Source: an uncultured Acidobacteriaceae bacterium
Lineage (GTDB): Bacteria > Acidobacteriota > Terriglobia > Terriglobales > Acidobacteriaceae
Reading direction: 5' to 3'
Assembly (NCBI GenBank): GCA_903849645.1
Contig: CAINJJ010000009.1
Span: 1-64,000 of the forward strand
Length of the DNA stretch: 64,000 nucleotides
The translations under genes and the position numbers were made by a program. The notes under the pieces are model-generated. The model ran no database searches. It was not told where the DNA came from and saw only the letters and a list, made by a program, of their open reading frames with translations. Below, piece after piece: positions 41,401 through 49,600 of this stretch (position 1 is the stretch's first letter; each line of letters begins with the position of its first letter).

Positions 41401-43698
41401 GACCACGTTCTTCCACTGGCTTGAAAGGTTGGCCGCGTTGACCGAGCCCAGCCCGGTGGCGAGATCATAGCCCACACCGGCCTGGAAGCCGATGTGTGTG
41501 CCAGTCGCCGCTGTGCAGGTGGATGTTCCGCAGATGAGGTTATCGCCAACGGTCACGTCCTGGAAGGCGCAATGCGCACCCGGAAGCGGCGGCGTGGAAG
41601 AGTTGCAGGCTGCGGTGTTCTGCGCCGCGGCCAGCGCGTAGTAGATGTAGTTGGGCGCGCCCTGGCGGCCTCCGTTGGCCTGGTTGATGAGCGCCTGGAT
41701 GCCGGCCATGCTGGGAGCGGCCACCGAGGTGCCGCCCACGATTCCTGCGTCGCTCATTGAGGTAACGCCGGCCGTGGTCGTGAACTGGCAGACGCCCTCA
41801 GCGCAATAGAGGGTCCCGTCGTGACCGGAAGCGGCGTTCAGCGAAAGGTCAGGCGTGAAGCGATGAGGAATGCCGGTGATGAGCGGAGCCGGGTTCTGCA
41901 TGGGTCCGATGATGGCCGTGGCCGCGGCGCCTGTGCCGCCGCCACCCGAGAAAGCAATCGTGGGAGCGCTGGTGCAGCCGATGCCCTGGCCTCGCGATGA
42001 ATAGTAGACAAAGCTGAGCCCAACCACTTTGCCGCCGCTTACCACGGCGGTTGCCTGCGGCTCGCCCGTGCAGCCGCCGCCGGTGAATGTCACCGTGGGG
42101 GCTGAGGTGTAGCCGCTGCCGCCGCTGCTGAAGTTGACACCGGTGACCCACTTTCCGCCGACAAGGGTTGGGTCGGTGGTGGGAACGCCGGGCCCGCGTT
42201 GCCATGAAGGCTGCAGGTAATAGGCGCTGATGCCGCCGCTGCCCGACCACAGTCCATTCAGGGTCGTCGACGAAGTCTTGTCGGCTCCCTTGGCTTCGTT
42301 CCAGGGTGTCTCCGGCATATAGGAAAGAGCCGTGTTCAGAGCCAGCGGGCTGTTGGTTGCGCCCCAGTACGTTCCGCTGCCCTCATAGAACTCGGTGCCG
42401 CCCACTGAAACGCTGTAGGGCGTGGAGGATTCGCTTCCAACCGCATATCCATAGGTTTCGAAGGTGTCGTTGGAGTTGTCGCAGCCTGCGGGTCCGTTAT
42501 CGCCCGAAGAGACAAAGACGCTGATGCCCTGCGCCGCCGCCTGTTCGAATGCCTGGCTGTTGAACTGGTTGCCGCCCGTGCCGCCATTGGCCTCGCAACT
42601 GCCGTAGCTGATGCTCATGATGTCGGCAAGGTTGTTCTCGACAATGTACTGAATCGAGTTGGTGATGCCGTCCACAAGGAACGTGGGAGTGCCGATCACA
42701 AAATAGACCTGCGCCTTGGGCGCGATGCCGCCGGAGATCTCCACGTCGAGGTAGGACTCGCCGTCGTCGCCGGGTTCCACGCCGTTGTCCTGCCCCGCGT
42801 GGATGAAGATGGGATCGTTCACCGGCAGGTTGAATAACTGGCGATAACTCTGCACGTCGCTCAACTGAATGTCGGAGCGGCCCACCACCGCGATGCTGGT
42901 GCCGGTTCCATCGATGCCCGCCGAAAGCAGCGGCAGCGTGTTATAGATGGTCGCAAAATCAAACGGGCCGGTGTAGTGAGTTCCGCCACTCGAACTGTAT
43001 TCCGGCGTAGCAATCATATCCCTGAGCCGCTTCGTCGGCCCAAGGTGCGCCTTTCGAAAGAAGTCATGCAGGCTGACTCCGGCAATCACCGGGCTCAGAG
43101 CAGCAGGCACGCTGATTTCGCTGTTGTTGGAGACGTGCGACTCGCCGTTCACCTGGTAGCTGTGCATCTCGGTGCGAAAGGCCTTCTCAATCTGGCCGGT
43201 GGTTCCGCTGAAGTGCAACAGCCGCTTGCTCCTGGCCACATCCTCCACCGTGAATCCCTGCGAGGTCAGCCATGCGGTCACCTTGGCAATGTCGGCGTCG
43301 TGTACGCCGAAGTGGTCGCCGAACTGCTCCGGCGTCACCCACTGGTGATAGTTCTGCGTGCGGCTGTCCTGTTGCTCATCGAGCACGCGCCGCAACTCCG
43401 CCCTCTGCGCGTCGCTGGACTGCAGCACCATGACCATGTGCGCGGCAGGCGTGCCGGGGGCAATGCGCCCCAGGTCCGTCGCCCTGCGGAGAGCGCCCGG
43501 TACATGGCCGTGCAGTGCGCTGCGCACGCCGTTATCCACCTGCGCCGTGACCCGAACCTCCGGTAGCGCAACCGTGTGAAGTTGCCCAGGGCGATGCTGC
43601 CCCTCGGGCGCTGCTGCCCTGGAAGCCACAGGCAGACCGACAAGAGTTATCAAGACAAGGAAGACTGACAGTTTTGTTGCGAACTTCGAGCCGTTCAT
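38407..43698 (-). CDS. Giant sedolisin (S53) protease with Ig-like repeat tail
   Basis: 1763 residues from the ATG at 43698 (GAGGAG upstream; the TTG just before it is not needed). A signal peptide (~1-28) is followed by a pro-kumamolisin activation domain (~45-215). The S53 catalytic domain shows Glu and Asp in GESYLDVEI (~313-317), oxyanion Asp in SSGDNGPAG (~400) and Ser in GGTSVAAPSMAG (~656). About 80 residues of a GGSGYTSAPTVTFTGG module are inserted within the catalytic domain (~525-605). After residue ~750 come some ten Big_3-like and MBG-like Ig repeats (GTPTGDVVFIVS, SAVTVTVAAS, ANNASRAVGAANPAF) and a final CARDB/NEW3-like domain. It is an acid-acting secreted endopeptidase by family. 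PEP-CTERM genes flank it on both sides. Confidence 0.93.
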   Translation of the reverse strand: MNGSKFATKLSVFLVLITLVGLPVASRAAAPEGQHRPGQLHTVALPEVRVTAQVDNGVRSALHGHVPGALRRATDLGRIAPGTPAAHMVMVLQSSDAQRAELRRVLDEQQDSRTQNYHQWVTPEQFGDHFGVHDADIAKVTAWLTSQGFTVEDVARSKRLLHFSGTTGQIEKAFRTEMHSYQVNGESHVSNNSEISVPAALSPVIAGVSLHDFFRKAHLGPTKRLRDMIATPEYSSSGGTHYTGPFDFATIYNTLPLLSAGIDGTGTSIAVVGRSDIQLSDVQSYRQLFNLPVNDPIFIHAGQDNGVEPGDDGESYLDVEISGGIAPKAQVYFVIGTPTFLVDGITNSIQYIVENNLADIMSISYGSCEANGGTGGNQFNSQAFEQAAAQGISVFVSSGDNGPAGCDNSNDTFETYGYAVGSESSTPYSVSVGGTEFYEGSGTYWGATNSPLALNTALSYMPETPWNEAKGADKTSSTTLNGLWSGSGGISAYYLQPSWQRGPGVPTTDPTLVGGKWVTGVNFSSGGSGYTSAPTVTFTGGGCTGEPQATAVVSGGKVVGLSFVYYSSRGQGIGCTSAPTIAFSGGGGTGAAATAIIGPMQNPAPLITGIPHRFTPDLSLNAASGHDGTLYCAEGVCQFTTTAGVTSMSDAGIVGGTSVAAPSMAGIQALINQANGGRQGAPNYIYYALAAAQNTAACNSSTPPLPGAHCAFQDVTVGDNLICGTSTCTAATGTHIGFQAGVGYDLATGLGSVNAANLSSQWKNVVFNSTNTTLNLSQTAGIAQGSAITFSGSVAPGSGTGTPTGDVVFIVSQGAFGQTVDVNTGAWAGPTPVATLDGSGHFTATLGNLPGGSYNVTARYGGDETYASSLSAPVPVSVNSGNSTVTITPATINLLTCTMNSTSAYTYGGPAWIPVAVTGTSGKGVPTGTVTITVDGATWGTVPLDPSGNGYLIAGNYGTSTTSCLYDYIFSQGPFLQGGTHSIGASYSGDSTFTAAVATPVGVTVSPLSSTPTLTAGAQTISSGFSTPLTATFAAITALTSGAPTAASGPTGTVTFKDTTTNAVLGTATVVPVATFTGPGSSSSALPSYTYSATATATTNQITVAGANSITAVYSGDSNYASTTSSAVTVTVAASALTATTVAVTSNSNPTTLGGRPTFTATLTPSTVVSGTVTFFDGATALGTGSVGSGHTATLHLGATPAFVGGLHNITAIYGGNSTYGPSKSAALAETVTQGTTSIVLSGKLAGQSGQAFTFSAVITPNPNSGTYSPNLGVVQFFDGSVSIGAAAPIIVAQGQGGYGLWTAVLTVNNLSAGTHSITARYSDINYSLATSNAQTITVGGITWAAPAAITYGTALSATQLNATDSVPGSFVYTPGLGAVLGAGSQTLSTTFTPTDTGHFAVQTATVQLQVNKASQTITFAPPASPVTFGVSPITLSATATSGLAVSYGVTGPALLSGNTLTITGAGAVVVTANQAGNANYSAAAPVPQTIVVNPAPQTITFAQPVSPVVYGVLPITLSANSTSSLPVSFTATGPASVSGNTLTITGAGVVAVTANQVGTANYTAATPVTQSIVVNPAALTVTANNASRAVGAANPAFTASYTGFVNGDTTAAVSGAPAFSTTATTSSAAGVYPITIAKGTLAAANYTFTLVNGSLSVVAAPTVTLTTTATLTKVSGGYQATVTVTNTGTGSAANVQLTTATLGAATGSPLPQSLGTLAAGGSGVLTVTFPASAGASGAAVAEKYAGTYTGGTFTSSIRAALP
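38972..39460 (-). repeat. Tandem Ig-like repeat pair inside the S53 gene
   Basis: Two adjacent ~82-codon units, both beginning QTITFA and containing SGNTLTITGAG, VTANQ and QTIVVNP or QSIVVNP, are closely alike in protein and DNA. They are likely a recent internal duplication. Confidence 0.75.
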
Positions 43699-44040
43699 CA
43701 AAATCGCTCCTCAATGGACTTGCAGTGGAGGTCGAGTGGGTATCGAAATGGAATTCGTCCCGAGAACAGTCTGGGATGCAGGTGGCAGGTGAGCGCACAT
43801 CATCGGGCGCCCAGAGGTTGAGTTGGAAGGGATCTCCTCCGGCCAACCCAGGGGAATCCATTCGAAGGAGCAGGAACAATCTGCTCTGAAACTTCACTGC
43901 AACTTCAAACATCCAGCCAGGAGGAAAGCTGGAGTTGATCTCAAACAAGCGACTCGCCCGCGCGAAGGCGGATTGCGACGGAGTCTGAACAGACACGCTT
44001 CCGCGCTCTTCAGACTCCGTTCAGTGAGAGAAGGGACAAA
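43699..44040. other. Intergenic region between the PEP-CTERM and S53 genes
   Basis: 342 bases, lower in GC than the neighbours. I see no gene; the open frames here have no start signal. It presumably carries the S53 promoter. Confidence 0.4.
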
Positions 44041-44667
44041 CTACCCAAGCAGCGTGGTACCGGAGGGTCTGGCCTTGAGAAACAAGGCGCCCGACAGGCC
44101 CAGCAATCCGGTGCCGAGCAGCAGCAGCGAACCCGGCTCCGGCGTCAGCGTCAGCGGATCGCCGTTGGTGCCGTTGATGATGTAGTTGCCGTTTTGCGAG
44201 CCCCATGCCTGATAACTTCCATCGAGCGCGCCGATGTTCACCTCATAGGTGTTGCCGCCTGCGTCCACGTTGAAAAGAATCCCAGCCCATGCATCGAACA
44301 AGAATGCGTTGCCGGCGCTGTTTCCAGGCAGATAGACAAGGTTGTCGTAATACCACTTGCCATCTGGGGATGTGTATGCCGGACCGCAGTTACCCGCGTA
44401 GCATGCGTTCGACAAGCCGCCATTGGGCGCGACCAGGCCGGTGATGGTGCCGTTGACGATGCCAAGACCCGGATCAGAAAACGTTCCGGTGATGCTGGCG
44501 GCGTTATAGATGCCGGTGCTGCCGGCAACCAGAGAACCCAGCGTGATTGTTTCGGTGGTAGTTATGCCGCTGCCGGTCGCGCTGAAAACGACCTGATCAG
44601 CCTGCGCGGCGGGGGCGATCGCAAGGGCCATTGCCATTGCGGCCAGTGCTATCGATAACTTCTTCAT
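44041..44667 (-). CDS. PEP-CTERM sorting-domain protein
   Basis: 208 residues. The signal peptide MKKLSIALAAMAMALAIAPA is cleaved near AQA/DQV. The beta-rich body contains two Cys close together (NACYAGNCGPAY, possible disulphide), DGKWYYDNLVYL and AWAGILFNVD. The C-terminus has PEPGSL, hydrophobic LLLGTGLLGLSGALFL and basic KARP. The ATG at 44667 has GGAGGAA at a normal distance; a GTG one codon earlier is too close. It lies upstream of and on the same strand as the S53 protease. Confidence 0.9.
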   Translation of the reverse strand: MKKLSIALAAMAMALAIAPAAQADQVVFSATGSGITTTETITLGSLVAGSTGIYNAASITGTFSDPGLGIVNGTITGLVAPNGGLSNACYAGNCGPAYTSPDGKWYYDNLVYLPGNSAGNAFLFDAWAGILFNVDAGGNTYEVNIGALDGSYQAWGSQNGNYIINGTNGDPLTLTPEPGSLLLLGTGLLGLSGALFLKARPSGTTLLG

Positions 44668-45520
44668 CACTTCCTCCAGTTATCGCCCTTGAGGGCGTAT
44701 GTCCAGCTCTTGTCCTCCATCGAGGACTGGCCAAAAGTTGCAAAGTTCCCATCCAACGATCAACTTGAACTACTGGGCGCCTCAAGCGGGGCCCGGGCCG
44801 GGCATCCGCATAGTGAATCTCCCTTGAGTTTTCAGAGGCCGCTGGGCCGGGGCCGAGGGGCACAGAACTGCCCGCCTGCCTGGCAGAACCCATGGGACGA
44901 GTCTCTGAATACACAAAGAGTGTTGGTCTTCCTGATGCAACTGGAGCGCCAAAGCGCACGTGCATAAAATCAGGCACTTGCGCGTCGATTACCGACATAG
45001 TGCGCAAATGTTTGCGCATCGATATTCCAAAGGTTTCCCTCTTTTCGAACGGTTGCCCAGTTGAAGTTCGGGAATCCTGACTCGGCACGCCGCTGCTGCC
45101 AGTGACAACCCAGGCGGGGGTTGGAGCGAAGGGAATCTGGATTTCCCTCTCCGTTCACCCTTTGGTCAAAGGGCGCAGGGGGGGTCTGCTTCGAGTCCTC
45201 CCCATGCCCGATCCTGCCGGGCAGAAGGCAGTGGTTCTCAGGACCGGGAGGGGCGGTCTGCCGCGGCCGCCGATGCACATATCCACTTACCTGCCAGTGA
45301 GGTCTGCGGCGTCTGGAGAAGGGCGCCGTACGCTCCCGCGCAAGAACAAGGACGAGTCAGATAACTCTAAAGTATCTTGGGCTTTGGTAACCTGTGCCGC
45401 GCGGCTCATGATCGGGAGGTGAGTCGCGGAAGTTGCGCGACGCGCTCTGAAGGTGCACCGGCAAAGACTCCGGCGCGCGCATTGCAGCATCCCTTCAAAA
45501 CGATGAAGCGGCGCGGACCG
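44668..45520. other. Long intergenic region without a supportable gene
   Basis: 853 bases. A few short frames on both strands lack ribosome sites and normal composition. The only structure I noted is a 7-bp inverted repeat CCCTTTG-GT-CAAAGGG at 45158-45173, which could be an operator. Confidence 0.4.
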
Positions 45521-45688
45521 TCAGCCGCGGCGCTTGTCGCCGGCCGTTGCGCGCTGCCGTGCGCGGCGGCGATAGAGGCCGTAAACGGCAAGACCAACCG
45601 CGGCGGCGGCGCTCATCAGATAGAGCAGTTCGAGCGAGCCGTTCCCGCCATCCGGAGATATACCAAACATACGCTCTATAAAATCCAT
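45521..45688 (-). CDS. Small single-helix membrane protein, 55 residues
   Basis: The ATG at 45688 has CGGAGG 5 nt upstream. The product begins MDFIERMFGISPDGGNGSLE, then a membrane helix (LLYLMSAAAAVGLAVYGLY) and a basic tail YRRRARQRATAGDKRRG. The positive-inside pattern suggests an outside N-terminus. There is no known domain. An earlier in-frame start at 45724 is less likely. It is close to what other Acidobacteriota carry as tiny unnamed membrane proteins (from memory, weak). Confidence 0.55.
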   Translation of the reverse strand: MDFIERMFGISPDGGNGSLELLYLMSAAAAVGLAVYGLYRRRARQRATAGDKRRG

Positions 45689-45992
45689 GCAGCCTCCGAG
45701 GCTTTCGTTCGCATGGTACAGCATTCCTTGCGATCCGCATAGATAGAAAGCGGGGAGCCAGATTCACGGGGCGCTCGCATCGCGCTCTTGCGGTCTTCAC
45801 GCTCACTCGCGCGAATTGTGTTGACTCCGCTTCAAGGAAACGTGTATTCCTTTTTCCTCTACCCTCTCGGGTATCTCAACGTTGTCTTTTGTGCCTTGCC
45901 ACCCCCCCCGGAGCAACTTGCTCCTTCGCTCTCGCGACACACGGGCAAGCACATGGACACCTATCGCGAAATCAAGTCAGATGGGAGTCGTC
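45689..45992. other. Divergent intergenic region before the large-protein operon
   Basis: About 300 bases, lower in GC around 45820-45900. It probably carries the promoter of the 46-64 kb operon. No clear -10/-35 pair stands out. Confidence 0.35.
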
Positions 45993-46658
45993 ATGGTAGC
46001 GGGCGCCGTCTTCTTGCTCATCTTGCTTCTGCTGGTCCTTGTGCTCGGCATCATCATCGGTCTCCTGCTTCGGCATTTTTGGTGGGGCCGCCGCCCGCAT
46101 CCCCCTGAGCCGGAGCCATCGGGCTACACCATTCCTGACCATCTCAACGAGGGCGACCTGGCCACTGCGGTGACCGTTCGCCTGATGGGAACGGCCGCCA
46201 ATGGAGTTCCCTTGAGCACCGGCGCAAGCGGCAGCCCGCTCTCGCCCGGCGGCGCTCCGGCCAAGGTCATCTGGGTCGATCACGGCAATGAAGTGCTGGT
46301 GCATCTCGACTCCACCACCATCCAGATTCTGGACCGAATCGTTCTGGTTTCCGTTGATCTTGAGACCGACCAGACAGGCCGCACGCCGCTGGTTTGCAGC
46401 TTTGCCGTGAGCGGCGCGGGCGAGTTGGGCGGCCTGGTGGCCACCACCGACGACCTGCCGCGCGGCAGCGGCGCGCTGGCCTCCAGTTGGGGCCGGCAGT
46501 TGCAGACCGCCGTATGGTCCAGCCTTATCGGCCTGGCCAATGACCATGCCGCCGAACGCAACATGACTCCACGCGCTCTCTCCGCAACCCAGGGGAGACT
46601 CAGCTTGAACGCGGGAGCGGCGCTCACCACGCTCTCCACTACGGCAGGTGCGGCATGA
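45993..46658 (+). CDS. Single-pass membrane protein at the head of the large-protein operon
   Basis: 221 residues from the ATG at 45993, with TGGGAG 5 nt upstream; an ATG at 45981 is an alternative. A strong N-terminal helix (MVAGAVFLLILLLLVLVLGI) is followed by basic RHFWWGRR, a Pro linker and a soluble domain of ~170 residues: LATAVTVRLMGTAANGVPL, KVIWVDHGNEVLVHLDSTTI, RIVLVSVDLETDQTGRTPLV. The domain is beta-rich and unrecognised. Its stop overlaps the start of the 3364-residue protein (ATGA), so the two are made together. It may tether or assemble the giant protein at the membrane. Confidence 0.8.
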   Translation: MVAGAVFLLILLLLVLVLGIIIGLLLRHFWWGRRPHPPEPEPSGYTIPDHLNEGDLATAVTVRLMGTAANGVPLSTGASGSPLSPGGAPAKVIWVDHGNEVLVHLDSTTIQILDRIVLVSVDLETDQTGRTPLVCSFAVSGAGELGGLVATTDDLPRGSGALASSWGRQLQTAVWSSLIGLANDHAAERNMTPRALSATQGRLSLNAGAALTTLSTTAGAA

Positions 46659-49600
46659 GCAGTGACGCTTTGGGCAGCGAAATTCTGGACCTGGGGAAAG
46701 CCATAGGGCTGTTCGACGAGGGTGGCGCTCCGCAGGCGTCCTGGTTTGATAACCCCCTCCATCACATCGAGTCGATCTTTACCAACGATCCCCAGCGCAC
46801 CGCCTTTCTGCGCCTGCTGGATGGATTGCTGCCCCCCGTCCAGCTGGCCGACATCCCCGCCCATGAGACATGGCATCCGCTGCTCGGCAACCAGACACGC
46901 GGCAACGCCTATCTCACGGTGAACACCAGCAGCGGCGTCACGTTTGGATTCGCCGGCGACTTTCACAGCACGGAAAGCCCCACGCCGCTGGCCTCGCTGC
47001 GCGCGCATCTGCCCCTGGTCAACATCAGCGGCACGGTGAATGCCGTGGCCGGGACCGCGCCCGACCCGCTGGAGGTGAGCCTCAGGATTCACCTGGGAAT
47101 GGCCTACCCGGGCGACACCATCGGCCTGGATGCGGTGGTGATCACCGCCAGCCTGGCGCCCTTCCCCACCAGCAGTCCCACGGCGACGATGACGGTCAAC
47201 CTGGAAGGGCTGCAACTGGATGCCAGCGGGCCGCAGAATATTCAGCTCGACCCCGCCAACCTGGGCGCGGAGGCCATCCACCTCATCATCGGCTTCATTC
47301 GCGAGCAGCTCAGCCGCCTGTCCGGCCCCAGCGGCGAGGCAGCCGCGGTCGCCGCCCATCTGCTGCAGTTGCTCGGATTCGGCAGCGACGGCATCCCCCC
47401 CTTCCCTTTTGCGCAGCTCTCCAATCCGGCCGCGCTCAACACCTGGTTCAGCTCCCTGCTTCAAGGCGCGGGCACTCCCCCTGTGGTCACCTGGCTGGGG
47501 CACCTTGTCGGACTGCTTGGGTCCGGTTCCATCGCTGTTACAGGAACGGGAACCGAGAGCGACCCCTGGGTTGCTCCCATTCTCGACTTCGGCACGGCTA
47601 CCGGCTCCGGCCTCGGCATTACGCTGGCCTCGAAGACCGTCTCCTCCACCACCTCGCTGCTGCTGGGCCTGCAGGCGCGGGTCATCCCCGACGGCGCCAC
47701 GCCTCCCGTGCGCGTCGAGGGCAGCGCCATCCTGGCCTCCATCCCCATCACTGGAGCAGGCTCGGCGGCCATCCTGCCCTCCGCTTCCGTGGTGGCCCAT
47801 GCCCCCGGCGGGCTGGGCGCTCCGGCGCTGGTCAGCACCTCCACCATCACCGTCCAGTCCATCCGCGGCGGTTTCACGTGGACCGGCGGCGTCCTTCATC
47901 CACTGCTCGAACTCGACCAGGTCGATTTCACGCTGGGCGGCACCACTACCCACTACAACCAGGTGGACCTGAGCAACGCCGACAGCGTGGCCAGCACCGC
48001 TTCGTCCCTTATCGGGGCCACCATCTCCGGCTATTTGGGCGCCACCGGTCCCGGCCGCAACCTGGCCGCCCTCACTGGCATCGTCAAGCCCGAGAACGAC
48101 CCCGCCTCGCCCCACGCGCTCGATTTCACGCAACTGGTCTCGAATCCGGCACGCGCCATTGCCGCCTTCCATCGCGGCGTCCTGCTCGACTCAACCCACT
48201 GCTGGTCCTTCCTGCTGGAGGAGATCGGCGGCCTGGCGGGCATCACCACCCCTGTCACTGGCGCCGGCACGCGCAGCGATCCCTGGGTGCTGAGCCTGGC
48301 TCCGCCGTCGGTCTTCCATATCGAGGTGGCTGCCTGGAACGACCAGACCAGCGGAGTGGCAACGGACCCGCAGAAGCTGCGCATCGGCCTGCGCGCCTCC
48401 TTCTCGCAGTCGCCTTTCGACTTCTACTGGCTGGCGGAGTTGCTGGCCTTCGACCTGCCGCAGTCCGGCGCGGGCGCGGTCTCGCTGATGGCCGGCCAGC
48501 ACGCGCACATGGGCATTCAGCCCATCCCCGCCATTCCCTCCGTGGCCGGATTTACCCTGGGCGTTGGCGACCTGGCCGCCGACATGACCTGGTCCCCGGG
48601 CTCCCCGCTGGTCTGGAGCGCCGGACTGCAAAACGTGTCCGTGGCCTACGCCGGAAACACGCTGAACATCCCCTCCATCGGCTTCCCGCTGGCCGCGCCG
48701 TTCGACGTGAGCAGCCCCGCGGCCATTGCCGCCGACTTCGGCCTGACGATTCCCGATCTGGAGCTTTTGTTCCGGCTGGTGCTGGCCCGTGCCGCCTACT
48801 CCTGGGGCGGCGTGCCTGCCTTTGCCCTTACCGGCCTGCTCGGCATTCACGGGGGTCTCGACGGCCTGCCCGCCGACTGGCCCGCGCTGGCTGATCCCGC
48901 CGCGGCGGGAACCCTGCTCAGCGACCCCTTCACGGCGCTGCGCAACTGGCTGGCGCAAATCGCCACAGGGGTGGGCGCGGATGGAATCGGCTTCCTGCCC
49001 CGCATCCTCCCCTGGCTGCGCGCCATGCTGGCCGGCGCACTGCCCGCCGACATCGGCGCACTGCCCGACTTCGGGCTGCCCATCAGCGGCTCCGGCACCT
49101 ACGACGACCCATGGACGCTGCCGCTCACCACCACGGCCTCTGCGGATCTCGACGCGCTGCTTTGGCTGGAACCGGCAGGACCGCCTCCGGGCTGGGCAAC
49201 ATCTCTGGTTGCCTCAGCCACCGGCGCAGCCGACTTTGCCGCCCTCACCACCGTCGCCCATTCGGTTGCCGGCTTTGTGCCGGGCCTGGGCAACAGCCTG
49301 GCCAACAGCGACGCGGGCGCATTGACCTCCGCGCTGAGCGCGCTCGGTTCGTTCTTCTTGAGCGGCGACGGCGTGGCGCCCCTCTCCTCGCAGGCGCCCA
49401 CCATCGCCGGATGGACCACGTTCACCGCGCTCACCAGCGCCCACTCGGCCCAGCCCGCCGACCCCATTGCCATCCAGCAGATCCTGGCGCAGATTGACAG
49501 CCTGGCCGGCGGAGCAGGCGGAGCGCGCAGCGTGCTGCTGATCGGCCCGGCCTTCAGCGACCACACCATCTGGAACCCGCTTCTGGCGGACCCCGGCCTG

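Noticed and set aside
44738..44755. Sigma-54-like promoter before the PEP-CTERM gene
   Set aside because: TGG...TTGCA on the minus strand resembles a -24/-12 pair, but the GG-to-GC spacing is 11 instead of 10 and the left half lacks the CAC.
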